Below are positions 34,923-44,110 of a stretch of DNA of 64,000 nt, piece after piece. Numbering within the stretch: position 1 is the first letter of the stretch; each line of letters starts with the position of its first letter. The notes beneath the pieces were generated by a model that was given only the letters and a program-made list of their open reading frames with translations, was not told the origin of the DNA and searched no databases. The stretch spans positions 1 through 64,000 of the forward strand of contig NZ_JAKKCJ010000002.1 of NCBI RefSeq assembly GCF_021726515.1. The letters run 5' to 3'. The position numbers were made by a program, and so were the translations under genes. The stretch comes from Vibrio sp. CK2-1. GTDB lineage: Bacteria > Pseudomonadota > Gammaproteobacteria > Enterobacterales > Vibrionaceae.

Positions 34923-36476
34923 ATGAAGGCATCAAGTTCGTTAAATAGACAGTCACACTTTCTCGGCACCAAAGTTCGTAACCTACGGAAACGTAACGGT
35001 TTAACCTTGGAAGATTTATCATCACGTTGCATTAAAATTGATCCTGAAGATGCGCCTTCGGTGTCATACCTTTCGATGATTGAACGAGGCAAGCGAGTAC
35101 CAAGTGAAGCCATGTTGGATGTGATCGCGCAAGTATTTCAAAAGCCGTTACAGTGGTTTTTGGATGATGCCAGTGAAGAGCAAGAAATTACTCCAGAAAA
35201 GGGCAGCCGTGGTGGCATTAATGGCATGGTGCTTGAACCAAGCTTCTTGTTTTCTAATGATATTTTACAAATTGCCATTCCAGAAATGCTGTCGCAAACC
35301 GGCACTACTGGGCATCAATTTGCGCACCTGTTGATTCGAGCTCACCAAGAACATCATCAAAACCATTTTCCAGATTTAGAAAAGGCGGCAGAAAAAGTCG
35401 GACAAAAACGCATGCCGTTGTCGGTCGAAGATTTATTAGATATCTGTCAAGAGGTTGGAGTAAAGATCAAATGGTTTGATGAGCCATCGCAAGATGTGGA
35501 GGACACTCATGGGGTGAAGTCCAAGCATATTGTGCGTTCTTACGCGGAAGCGCCGGGTGTGATCCGAATTAACCGCGCACTGAAAGCTACGCCAGAAAAA
35601 CTTAAATACGATTTAGCGGTACACATCGGCCATAAAGTGTTGCACAACAGTGATGGTGAAAAGCATGTGATTGCCTCGGATAATCGTAATTTATCTACCT
35701 TAATGCCGGATCAAACACGAGATGTGAATAACCTCGATTCCAAGCATATTCTGCAAGCGTGGCGAGATTTTGAATGTTCCTTTTTTGCCGGTGCGTTGCT
35801 GTGTCCGAAAGTGCCATTTCGTCAGTTGCTCGACCGTCATGGTTATGAGATCAGCGTGAGTAAATTAATCGGTGTGTCAGAGTCGGTGGTGATGCGTCGT
35901 ATGACCGCGGTTTCACCGTATCCTCATTGGCATTATTTCGATGCTTATAATCCGGGTAAGTTGAAAGCGGTTTATCGCGGCAATGGTATTCCTCTACCTT
36001 GGGGCAATATGCGAATGGTAGAAGATCCGTGTCAGCATTGGTCGGTTTTCCGCATGATAGGCATTCCGGGTAACACGCCAGTGGCGCAAATTTCGGTGCT
36101 GAATCAAGATGGCGTGCCGCATATTTATTGTTGTGAGTCGGTTAAAGTTAAAGACATGGCGGGCAATTATCATGTGTTGTGTTCGGGGGTCGATTTAAAC
36201 CCAGCGCTAGAAGCACAAGGGGAAGATGCAGTTGCCATCGCCACTGCTTTGCAAAAAGAATGTGTGCGTAAAGGCGGGCAATGTGAGATCCCTTATCAAA
36301 TTAAACAACAACTACTCACCGTAGCGCGGATCTTAAATATCAATTGGATTGAACGCGGCATTGAAAATCAAGCGAGGGTGATTTGTTCGCGCGGTGGAAT
36401 GTGCCCAAGGCAGCCGAGGTGTTATAAAGATAAAGCCGAAACTCGTAGCTCGAATGCTAGAGTCTCGACTTTGTAA
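34923..36476 (+). CDS. XRE-family transcriptional regulator (DUF3612 type)
   Basis: This 517-aa protein has an N-terminal helix-turn-helix (about residues 15-70, VRNLRKRNGLTLEDLSSRC) and a long C-terminal region. The central DLAVHIGHKVLH resembles the zinc motif of IrrE/ImmA-like domains, but the usual HE pair is replaced by VH. The last third has cysteines (CVRKGGQCE, CSRGGMCPRQPRC), as in the short-chain acyl regulators. It diverges from glcB and aceA, so control of the glyoxylate shunt is likely. Its final 16 or so residues come from a tandem repeat. Family assignment is from memory. Confidence 0.82.
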   Translation: MKASSSLNRQSHFLGTKVRNLRKRNGLTLEDLSSRCIKIDPEDAPSVSYLSMIERGKRVPSEAMLDVIAQVFQKPLQWFLDDASEEQEITPEKGSRGGINGMVLEPSFLFSNDILQIAIPEMLSQTGTTGHQFAHLLIRAHQEHHQNHFPDLEKAAEKVGQKRMPLSVEDLLDICQEVGVKIKWFDEPSQDVEDTHGVKSKHIVRSYAEAPGVIRINRALKATPEKLKYDLAVHIGHKVLHNSDGEKHVIASDNRNLSTLMPDQTRDVNNLDSKHILQAWRDFECSFFAGALLCPKVPFRQLLDRHGYEISVSKLIGVSESVVMRRMTAVSPYPHWHYFDAYNPGKLKAVYRGNGIPLPWGNMRMVEDPCQHWSVFRMIGIPGNTPVAQISVLNQDGVPHIYCCESVKVKDMAGNYHVLCSGVDLNPALEAQGEDAVAIATALQKECVRKGGQCEIPYQIKQQLLTVARILNINWIERGIENQARVICSRGGMCPRQPRCYKDKAETRSSNARVSTL

Positions 36477-36840
36477 TGATAGCTAAATCGATCCTCTCGA
36501 GTTACGAGTATTCGAGAGACGAGAAACGTATATGTTCCTAGTTTCTAGGTGCTGGATTAAGGTTGACTAGGTGTTACAAAGATAAAGCCGAAACTCGTAG
36601 CTCGAATGCTAGAGTCTCGACTTTGTAATGATAGCTAAATCGACCCTCTCGAGTTACGAGCACTCGAGAGACGAGAAGCGTGTATGTCCCTAGTTCCTAG
36701 TTTCTAGGTGGTGGATTAAGGTTGACTAGGTGTTACAAAGATAAAGCCGAAACTCGTAGCTCGAATGCTAGAGTCTCGACTTTGTGATGATAGCTAAAGC
36801 GACCCTCTCGAGTTACGAGCACTCGAGAGACGAGAAACGC
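36429..36840. repeat. Tandem array of 152-159 bp units, about 2.7 copies
   Basis: Units begin GATAAAGCCGAAACTCGTAG at 36429, 36581 and 36740. Each holds CTCTCGAG and its inverse as a hairpin; units 1 and 2 also hold a CTAGTTCCTAG-type segment. The first unit encodes the end of the XRE regulator; the last runs up to the phoX stop codon. Unit 2 is 7 bp longer than unit 1, matching one extra TCCTAGT heptamer. Confidence 0.92.
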
Positions 36841-38706
36841 TTACGCTCCTATCACCCCGCCATCTTCACGAGTAATTTTCACTACCGTAGAACGTGGAAT
36901 GCCATCAACTGCTGAATAAGAACCGGTTGGATGTTGCACGCCGATAAACATAGTTCGGTAGTCTGGGCTGAAGGTGAGGCCGGTAATTTCACAACCGGTT
37001 GGGCCGGTTAAGAAACGTTTGATTTCACCGGTATTTGGATCGCCGCACAACATTTGGTTGTTGCCCATGCCTTCGAAATTACCTGCGTTTGAGTAGTTGC
37101 CATCGGTTTGAATCCATAGGCGACCATCTTTATCAAAGCCTACACCATCAGGGCTGTTGAACATGTTTTCAGGGGTAACATTGTCGCTACCTGAACGAGG
37201 ATCATCACTGGCATAAATTTCTGGGTTACCTGCTAACACATAGATATCCCAGAAGAATTGGTCGGAATCGTGTTTGCCATTTTTCGGCTGCCAACGAATG
37301 ATGTGACCATAAATATTATCTTCACGCGGGTTGGCAGGATTGGCCGGTTGGCTTGAACTTCCACGCTGGGAGTTATTGGTGAGGGTACAAAATACTTGTT
37401 CATTATCAGGATGAACTGCAACCCATTCAGGGCGATCCATTGTAGTCGCACCGACTTGAGTGGCGGCTTTACGTGCAAAAATAAGTACATCCGCTTGGCT
37501 ATTAAAACCATTTTCTGGGGTTAGGCCATTTTTGCCAAAGGTCAGTTCAAGCCATTCACCTTTACCATGCATATCACCATCGTTGGCGTTAAATTTCGCC
37601 ACATACAAAGTACCTTCATCCAGAATATCTCGGTTGTCTTCCGGTTTGTGCGCTTTATATTTGCCTTTCGAAACAAATTTATAAATATGCTCGCCTCGTT
37701 CATCATCGCCTAGGTAGACAACGACACGACCATTTTTATCAATCGTTAACGCGGCATTTTCATGTTTGAATCGCCCTAATGCGGTGCGTTTTTTCGGTTT
37801 GGAATTTGGATTCATTGGGTCGATTTCAACTACCCAGCCATGACGATGGTTTTCGTTCGGTTCTTTTTCAATATCAAAGCGCTCATCAAATTGATGCCAA
37901 TTAAACCAGCTATTGCCAGAATTAATGCCGTATCGCGCATCATCTTCTGGCACTTCAATTTCATTTTGACTACCAAAGAGACCATTAAAGTTTTCTTCAC
38001 AGGTTAGGTAGGTTCCCCAAGGAGTCGCGCCATTAGCACAGTTGTTAAAAGTGCCGAGAACTTGTGTGCCAGTTGGATCTGCGTGGGTTTTTACTTTATC
38101 GCTTCCTGCCGCTGGGCCAGTTAATTCCATTTCGGTGTAAGAGGTGATGCGACGGTTTAAGCGGCCATCAACATTAACTTCCCAGCCTTGTTCTCCTTTG
38201 CGTAATTCAACAATAGAAACACCGATAGCCGCTTGAGAACGACGAACTTTTTCCGCGGTTAGGTTTTCGCCTTGGTCATCAAATAAAGTACGGTAACTGG
38301 TGTTTTCATTGTTGACCGCTAATACTGCACGATGTCGGCTAAGAGGTAGGAAAGTCATGCCATCATTGTTGTCGCCAAATTGCATTTCTTGATCGGCTGC
38401 TGAGTTTGATTGAGAAAATGCCGCAGCCGCAGGCTTGATAGCATCACCCCAAGCAATTAAATTTTCGGCGCGATAACCTCTAGGCACAATTACGCTATCT
38501 TGAGTTGAGGCTGCGACAGGAGAAAAGCCAAGTAACTCAGGTGCTTTTGGTGGGCGAACCATGGCATTCGCAATGGGAGAGGCGGCAAAAAATGCGGCTG
38601 AGCTGCCTGCTGCTGTCGTTTGTAGAAAACGGCGACGGCTCAATCCTTTCTCAATGATTTGTGAAAAATCGCTCATATCAGTTTTCGATGGGTGTTGCTT
38701 GCTCAT
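36841..38706 (-). CDS. phoX: PhoX-family alkaline phosphatase
   Basis: This 621-aa protein is exported by the Tat system. The twin-arginine signal SRRRFLQTTAAG starts at residue 23, with hydrophobic AAFFAASPIANAM after it. PhoX enzymes (DUF839) are Ca2+/Fe-dependent periplasmic phosphatases releasing phosphate from organic esters. The conserved stretches YLTCEENFNG, GDDERGEHIYKF and SPDGVGFDKDGRLWIQTDGN are present. AGGAAG precedes the ATG. Its stop codon touches the tandem repeat array. I saw no convincing, correctly oriented Pho box upstream. Confidence 0.92.
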   Translation of the reverse strand: MSKQHPSKTDMSDFSQIIEKGLSRRRFLQTTAAGSSAAFFAASPIANAMVRPPKAPELLGFSPVAASTQDSVIVPRGYRAENLIAWGDAIKPAAAAFSQSNSAADQEMQFGDNNDGMTFLPLSRHRAVLAVNNENTSYRTLFDDQGENLTAEKVRRSQAAIGVSIVELRKGEQGWEVNVDGRLNRRITSYTEMELTGPAAGSDKVKTHADPTGTQVLGTFNNCANGATPWGTYLTCEENFNGLFGSQNEIEVPEDDARYGINSGNSWFNWHQFDERFDIEKEPNENHRHGWVVEIDPMNPNSKPKKRTALGRFKHENAALTIDKNGRVVVYLGDDERGEHIYKFVSKGKYKAHKPEDNRDILDEGTLYVAKFNANDGDMHGKGEWLELTFGKNGLTPENGFNSQADVLIFARKAATQVGATTMDRPEWVAVHPDNEQVFCTLTNNSQRGSSSQPANPANPREDNIYGHIIRWQPKNGKHDSDQFFWDIYVLAGNPEIYASDDPRSGSDNVTPENMFNSPDGVGFDKDGRLWIQTDGNYSNAGNFEGMGNNQMLCGDPNTGEIKRFLTGPTGCEITGLTFSPDYRTMFIGVQHPTGSYSAVDGIPRSTVVKITREDGGVIGA

Positions 38707-38846
38707 AATTGACTTCCTATTGTTATTGTCAAAGATGAGCAGAGGTTAATGATGAAATGTAAAACTAATGTTGCAGAAAAGTGGCTGTCAAAATAATTTC
38801 ATATTGAAAGGGCTAAACTGAAGTCGCCCGTTTTCATATTATTGGC

Positions 38847-39311
38847 TTACGGATTAACGTTTCGATTAATCGGATTTTGTAATGAAATCAAGGTTTCGGT
38901 GGACTGTACTTCATCAATCGCTTGTAGTTTATCAATCAATACATATTGCAGCTCTTCGATGTTTTTACACATCAATTTGACGAAAATATTGTAGGCACCG
39001 GTGGTGTAGTAGGCTTCGACCACTTCATCTAACGCGTTGAGCTTTTCAATGGCCGAGTGGTAATCCCGCGCCGCATTTAAATTAATACCAATGAAACAAC
39101 ACACGTCATAGCCTAGCTTTTTAGCATTCACCACCACTTCAGTGCCTTCAATGACTTTGGCGGCTCGCATTTTTTCCACTCGAACATGCACTGTCGCCGG
39201 ACTAACATCAAAGCGCTTTGCCATTTCAGCATAAGGCGTTCGTGCGTCTGCCATTAAAATCTTCAAGATCGCTTTATCAAGTTCATCTAATCGAACATTC
39301 GGATCGGGCAT
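38847..39311 (-). CDS. asnC: Lrp/AsnC-family regulator AsnC
   Basis: This 154-aa protein has an N-terminal helix-turn-helix (ARTPYAEMAKRFDVSPATVH) and a C-terminal RAM domain (LGYDVCCFIGI, EAYYTTGAYNIFVKL). It is close to E. coli AsnC, which activates asnA when asparagine is low. No asnA lies next to it in this window, so the target is elsewhere. Confidence 0.92.
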   Translation of the reverse strand: MPDPNVRLDELDKAILKILMADARTPYAEMAKRFDVSPATVHVRVEKMRAAKVIEGTEVVVNAKKLGYDVCCFIGINLNAARDYHSAIEKLNALDEVVEAYYTTGAYNIFVKLMCKNIEELQYVLIDKLQAIDEVQSTETLISLQNPINRNVNP

Positions 39312-39417
39312 GTGGATTCCTTAACTCACAGTATTAATCTGATTTTTTGCTTTGGCTTACGAATATAACAAACAAAACAGCAAAATAGTTGGTAAGGTTA
39401 ATAACATAAGTCATTAT

Positions 39418-39448
39418 TGTTAAAGCGAGTGATTGCTCGCTTTTTTAT
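39418..39448 (+). terminator. Orphan terminator-like hairpin upstream of the GGDEF/EAL gene
   Basis: The stem AAAGCGAG / CTCGCTTT is followed by TTTTT on the + strand. It lies between the divergent asnC and GGDEF/EAL genes, with no + strand coding gene before it. It may end a small RNA or attenuate the downstream gene. Confidence 0.55.
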
Positions 39449-39503
39449 TTAGGTACTGAATCACTCGGTGCCAAATTCTTACCAAAGACGTAGTTTGTAC
39501 TGA

Positions 39504-41852
39504 ATGAATGTAGATTTTCGATATTTTATTACTTTAGCTTTTTCCTGCGCGAGTAGTCTCGCTTGGGCAACTGACAGCGGAGCAAAATCAAGCATAGAGC
39601 CTACTATGCCAGAAACAAACTCAGCGGTGATCAGCCAAGCTCAGTCTAGTTCTGTAGGCATTCCTCACCCGAATGATATGCTGCAATTTCTCGCCTATTT
39701 CATTGTATTAGCAGTGGCTTTGTTTTTTATTCTTCGTCATTTTAAGCGTGTTCGTATTACTGAAAATCAATCACAGCAAAGCCAGTATTTATTGGAAACG
39801 GTTTATGATTTAAGTCGACAAGCCATTGGAATTGTTGATGAAAAAGGGCTGTTAATCTCGAGTAATCAGACCCTGCAAGAATTAGTGTATGACCCGAACT
39901 TTGATTATGGCCACCCAGTTTGGACCTATGGCGGCTGGGGAGAGGCGAGTGGTGAAAAAGTTCAGCAGGCGTTTCTCAAAGCACAGCAAGAAGGCGTCGT
40001 TCGTCTTGAAGTTGAATTAATTAGAACCAGTATTGGGCCAATTACTTTAGATTTAAGCATTAAAAAATTACCAATAGCGGATGGCCATGATGAGCAATAT
40101 TTATTTGAAGGCAAGGATATTACCGCTCGTAAATTGGCAGAAAAACGCTTAATTGAAAATGAAGCCAAGTTTAGAAATTACTATCAATTACAGCCAGTGA
40201 TGATGCTGACTATTGATGAGCATGATTGCATTCAAGCCGCCAACAAATTTACCTCTGACATATTAGGCTACGATAACCTGCAAATTTTAGGGCGAAAACT
40301 ACAGAGTTTCTATGCTAAAAGCACCGAGCTCAGTGCGCTAGAAAAGCTACGTCAGCCACAAAAAAAACATGCTTTAGTGGCGCGTCGTGAAATTCAATAT
40401 ATTGATAATACCGGTCAGTTAGTCTGGATAAGAGAAAATATCCGTCAAATCCCAGAAACTCGTCAGCTACTCATTGTCGGTGAAGATATTACCGAAACCC
40501 ACCTGTTAGCGGAGCAGCTTGAATATCAAGCTCACCACGATGGTTTAACCGGCTTGTATAACCGATATCATTTTGAGCAACAACTCGTCACGGCGTTAAA
40601 GGAAGTGAAAAGCAACATACGTGCGCATGCCTTATTTTATCTTGATCTTGACCAGTTTAAATTAATCAATGATACCGTCGGACATGAAGCTGGAGACGCG
40701 GCGATTGTCTATAGTGCAGAGTTGTTAGAGCAGCTAATTCCAAAAAAAGCGACATTGGCAAGAACCGGTGGTGATGAGTTTGCTATTTTATTGCGTGACT
40801 GTGATGAGGAAGAAGTGAAGCAATTTGCTCAGTCGATTCTTAATGGTTTCAATCAAAGTCAGTTTATGTGGCGAGGCATTCACTTTAACTTAAATTGCTC
40901 GCTCGGGATCCGTAAAATTGATTACACCGCGGAATCGGTGCAAAGAATTAATGCTCAAGCGGATACAGCCTGCCATTTAGCCAAAGAAGAAGGGCGTAAT
41001 CGAGCGCATTTCTATAGTGGTGATGATGAAAACTTCCGCCATCGAGAATTGGAAATGGCCTGTGTTAGCCAAGTCTATGACGCATTGGCCCATGACCGAT
41101 TAGAGCTTTATGCGCAGCCGATTTTAGATATTGCGCCATCGCCAAGTGACAAGCTGCACTTTGAAATTTTAGTACGTTTGCGTGATGAGAAGAATGAGCT
41201 GATGTCACCGGGAATATTTATGCCGGCGATCGAGCGTTATAATCTGGCTCACTTGATTGATCGTGAAGTGTTTAAACAAACCTTAGCCTGGTTTGAGGCG
41301 CGACCGGATGCGATTGATAAGCTAGGTCGTTGCTCGATTAACCTTTCTGGCCAGTCGATGGGCGATAAAGACTTTATTGCTTTTCTGATTGAGCTGCTGC
41401 AAAACACTACTGTGCCGACAGAAAAAATCTGTATTGAAATCACTGAAACGGCTGCGGTCGGGAATATGCAACAAGCCTCCCAGTTGTTTACTCGTTTAAA
41501 GCAGCTAGGTTGTAAGATCGCATTAGATGATTTCGGTTCAGGCTTGTCTTCTTTTGCTTATTTAAAAACCTTGCCGTTAGATATCGTGAAAATTGATGGC
41601 TGCTTTGTACGAGATATGCATCAAGATGAAGTGGACTATATTTTAGTGCAATCCATTCATAACCTAGTTAAGCAACTTGGTAAGCAAACTGTGGCTGAAT
41701 TTGTGGAAAATGATGAGATATTATCGTGCCTAGTCGATCTAGGCGTCGACTATGCTCAAGGCTACTTAATTAGTCCTCCTCAGCCATTAGAGCATCTGGT
41801 CGAAAGTTTTATTGCTCAACCCGCTTCATCTTATCTGCCGGATAACGGATAA
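39504..41852 (+). CDS. PAS-GGDEF-EAL c-di-GMP signalling protein
   Basis: This 782-aa protein has a signal-like N-terminus (cleavage near ASSLAWA, residue 22) and a membrane helix at about 66-85. Two PAS-like regions (about 100-215 and 225-335) precede GGDEF at 422-426 (ARTGGDEFAILL) and an EAL domain. The EAL motif reads EIL at 554-556 with LDDFGSGLSSFAYLK downstream. Both the glutamate and DDFG are kept, so phosphodiesterase activity is possible; GGDEF is also canonical. No good ribosome site was seen before the ATG. Confidence 0.88.
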   Translation: MNVDFRYFITLAFSCASSLAWATDSGAKSSIEPTMPETNSAVISQAQSSSVGIPHPNDMLQFLAYFIVLAVALFFILRHFKRVRITENQSQQSQYLLETVYDLSRQAIGIVDEKGLLISSNQTLQELVYDPNFDYGHPVWTYGGWGEASGEKVQQAFLKAQQEGVVRLEVELIRTSIGPITLDLSIKKLPIADGHDEQYLFEGKDITARKLAEKRLIENEAKFRNYYQLQPVMMLTIDEHDCIQAANKFTSDILGYDNLQILGRKLQSFYAKSTELSALEKLRQPQKKHALVARREIQYIDNTGQLVWIRENIRQIPETRQLLIVGEDITETHLLAEQLEYQAHHDGLTGLYNRYHFEQQLVTALKEVKSNIRAHALFYLDLDQFKLINDTVGHEAGDAAIVYSAELLEQLIPKKATLARTGGDEFAILLRDCDEEEVKQFAQSILNGFNQSQFMWRGIHFNLNCSLGIRKIDYTAESVQRINAQADTACHLAKEEGRNRAHFYSGDDENFRHRELEMACVSQVYDALAHDRLELYAQPILDIAPSPSDKLHFEILVRLRDEKNELMSPGIFMPAIERYNLAHLIDREVFKQTLAWFEARPDAIDKLGRCSINLSGQSMGDKDFIAFLIELLQNTTVPTEKICIEITETAAVGNMQQASQLFTRLKQLGCKIALDDFGSGLSSFAYLKTLPLDIVKIDGCFVRDMHQDEVDYILVQSIHNLVKQLGKQTVAEFVENDEILSCLVDLGVDYAQGYLISPPQPLEHLVESFIAQPASSYLPDNG

Positions 41853-41894
41853 TGCCGCGTCATTATTTGAATCCGTATAATTTTTGGAGTTTGT

Positions 41895-42683
41895 GTGCAG
41901 CTGAACTTATGTTGTGATAACCCTTCTCAGCAAGCTCAATTAGATGAGATTGCTGCACGTTGGCAACTTACCCATCAGCCTGATAGCGTGTTTGCTTTGG
42001 TGCTTACCGAGCAACGTTTGGAGCTGCGTAAATTAGATGAACCTAAGCTAGGCGCGATTTATGTCGATTTAGCTGGAGGCGCAGTAGCGCATCGTCGCAA
42101 ATTTGGCGGTGGTAAAGGGCAAGCGATCGCCAAAGCAGCAGGCTTAAACAAAGGTGCCACACCAAGCGTACTGGATGCCACTGCCGGATTAGGACGCGAT
42201 GCGTTTGTATTGGCATCGTTAGGTTGCAAGGTTCAAATGGTAGAGCGTAATCCTGTGGTTGCCGCTTTATTGGATGATGGTTTAACTCGCGCCAAGCAAG
42301 ATCCTGAAATTGGCGAGTGGGTCAGTGAACGCATGAGTTTATTGCACGCTTCGAGTCACGATGCTCTGCAGCAATTAATGGCGCAAAACGATTTCATTCA
42401 GCCAGATGTCGTCTACCTCGATCCAATGTACCCTCATCCTGAAAACAAAAAGAAAAGCGCATTAGTTAAAAAAGAAATGCGGGTGTTTCAATCTTTGGTG
42501 GGGGCGGATAATGATGCAGATGGCTTATTAGAACCTGCACTGCAACTGGCCACCAAACGAGTAGTAGTCAAACGTCCAGACTATGCACCGTGGCTCAACC
42601 AGCATAAACCTAGTATGGCGATTGAAACTAAGAAAAATCGTTTTGATGTGTATGTTCTCAACAGTATGGTGACACAAAGCTGA
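41895..42683 (+). CDS. rsmJ: 16S rRNA (G1516-N2) methyltransferase RsmJ
   Basis: This 262-aa SAM-dependent methyltransferase modifies G1516 of 16S rRNA. It shows [20 protein letters not shown], the SAM loop [13 protein letters not shown] near residue 93, and the catalytic [11 protein letters not shown] near 172. The start is GTG with GGAG 5 nt upstream. In E. coli its gene lies next to prlC; here they are 13 kb apart. Confidence 0.95.
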   Translation: MQLNLCCDNPSQQAQLDEIAARWQLTHQPDSVFALVLTEQRLELRKLDEPKLGAIYVDLAGGAVAHRRKFGGGKGQAIAKAAGLNKGATPSVLDATAGLGRDAFVLASLGCKVQMVERNPVVAALLDDGLTRAKQDPEIGEWVSERMSLLHASSHDALQQLMAQNDFIQPDVVYLDPMYPHPENKKKSALVKKEMRVFQSLVGADNDADGLLEPALQLATKRVVVKRPDYAPWLNQHKPSMAIETKKNRFDVYVLNSMVTQS

Positions 42684-42768
42684 CACTTTCGAGGGAATTA
42701 ACGTGCGAGCATGGAGTCTGAATACAAGTTACCCCAAAGATATTTATACTCAGACACTAAAGGTGATT

Positions 42769-43290
42769 ATGAAATTCTCTCAAGCTTTATTGACCGCTTC
42801 GTTATTCATTCCTTTATCTTCGCTTGCGGTAGCAGCCGAGCCACAACAAGATGTCGCCCAATTACTGCAAGATAAAATCGTAGTCGGCGAAAAAGAGTGG
42901 GTCACGGTTTTAGATACCGATCAGCGCACTATCGCCAAAATAGATACCGGCGCGACCACTTCTTCAATCAACGCTATTGATATTCATGACTTTGAAAAAG
43001 ACGGCAAAGATATGGTGTCGTTTAAAATCAAAGCTAAAGATGATGTCAGCAAAGAAATCACCTTGCCAGTTAAGCGCTGGGTGCACATCAAACAATCTTC
43101 AAGTCCAGAAACCTCACGTCGCCCAATTGTTGAACTAGATATTAAGCTGGGCGATAAGACCTACACCACACCATTTAACTTGGTAGATCGTGACCACATG
43201 ATTAATGCGATTTTGATTGGTCGCTCTTTTCTAGATCCAATTGCTCTAGTGGATGTAGAACAGAAGTACATTCACAAAAAGAAAAAATAA
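42769..43290 (+). CDS. Zn_protease-family (retropepsin-like) exported protein
   Basis: This 173-aa protein has a signal peptide (cleavage after AVAA, about residue 23) and a retropepsin-like aspartyl motif IDTGATTSS at residues 58-66. Members of this family (PF05618) are often annotated as putative ATP-dependent zinc protease, a name with little experimental basis. ATG 42769 follows AAGGTG at 5 nt; the frame extends 22 codons upstream without support. The tail is lysine-rich. Confidence 0.8.
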   Translation: MKFSQALLTASLFIPLSSLAVAAEPQQDVAQLLQDKIVVGEKEWVTVLDTDQRTIAKIDTGATTSSINAIDIHDFEKDGKDMVSFKIKAKDDVSKEITLPVKRWVHIKQSSSPETSRRPIVELDIKLGDKTYTTPFNLVDRDHMINAILIGRSFLDPIALVDVEQKYIHKKKK

Positions 43291-43438
43291 TCTGAAAATC
43301 AAACCTTTGTCATAACTGCTTTCAAATGCGAGTAATTTTCACTTGTATTTAATGATATTTAACTCTATAAAGAAATGAGAATCGTTGTTATTTGTCTTAT
43401 CGTAATTGCGATTGGTCATTTCAGTAGGGTGTGTAGTT

Positions 43439-44110
43439 ATGGCAAAGTCTTTATGTAAATTTTCTCGCCGCGATATTAAAGCCGGAAAAATCGACAAGTT
43501 AGTGTTGGATTCGCAATTTTATTGCGGCTCTTGCGCACGTACGTCGAATCAAAAAGGCGCACTATGCAAACCTGTCTCTCTTGCCAAGCTTTCTCAATCT
43601 AATCAACTCGATAAAAAAGTGACTCAAGCATTATTGCCCATTCAGGCGAGCAATGTGCCTGACGTGATCGCCAAAGCTAAAGCGATGAAAGCCCAACGCG
43701 AATATAACCAACAAGCGACCATCAAGCCGCTTAATAATGGTGTGAACTTAGTAGTGCCATCAAAAGTGATTGCTAAGCCTAGTATTGAGCCAACCATGCC
43801 AGAACTAGAGGCTCAACCTTTACTTGCTCCAAATGAAATTAAGCAGCAACTACAAACCTTGAAGAAAGGCTTAAAAGCACAGAAGAAACAACAGAAACAA
43901 ATGAAAAAACTGCTGAAAAAGCAGCGTAAGTTAGCTAAGAAGCATAAGAAAGTTTTAAAACAAGAGCTTAAATTGAATAAGCAAGAAGCCAAGATAGCCA
44001 AACAAGAAGCGCGTATTGAAAAGCGTTTATCTAGCTTTAACACGGTTGAACCAATCCAGTTTCCAAAAAATATCACCGGCAAAGTGGTCGGCCTGAAATC
44101 TCTGCATTAA
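43439..44110 (+). CDS. Hypothetical protein, lysine-rich coiled coil
   Basis: This 223-aa protein belongs to no family I can name. The N-terminal third carries cysteines (LCKFSRR, FYCGSCART, GALCKP) that could bind metal. Residues about 130-205 are an almost pure Lys/Gln/Glu coiled coil (KKQQKQMKKLLKKQRKLAKK). There is no signal peptide or membrane helix, so a cytosolic or nucleic-acid-associated protein is likely. The start is set at MAKSLCK. Confidence 0.75.
   Translation: MAKSLCKFSRRDIKAGKIDKLVLDSQFYCGSCARTSNQKGALCKPVSLAKLSQSNQLDKKVTQALLPIQASNVPDVIAKAKAMKAQREYNQQATIKPLNNGVNLVVPSKVIAKPSIEPTMPELEAQPLLAPNEIKQQLQTLKKGLKAQKKQQKQMKKLLKKQRKLAKKHKKVLKQELKLNKQEAKIAKQEARIEKRLSSFNTVEPIQFPKNITGKVVGLKSLH

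Noticed and set aside
38785..38803. Pho-box-like CTGTCAAAATAATTTCAT upstream of phoX
   Set aside because: It is only a partial match and is oriented opposite to phoX transcription, so it was not called.
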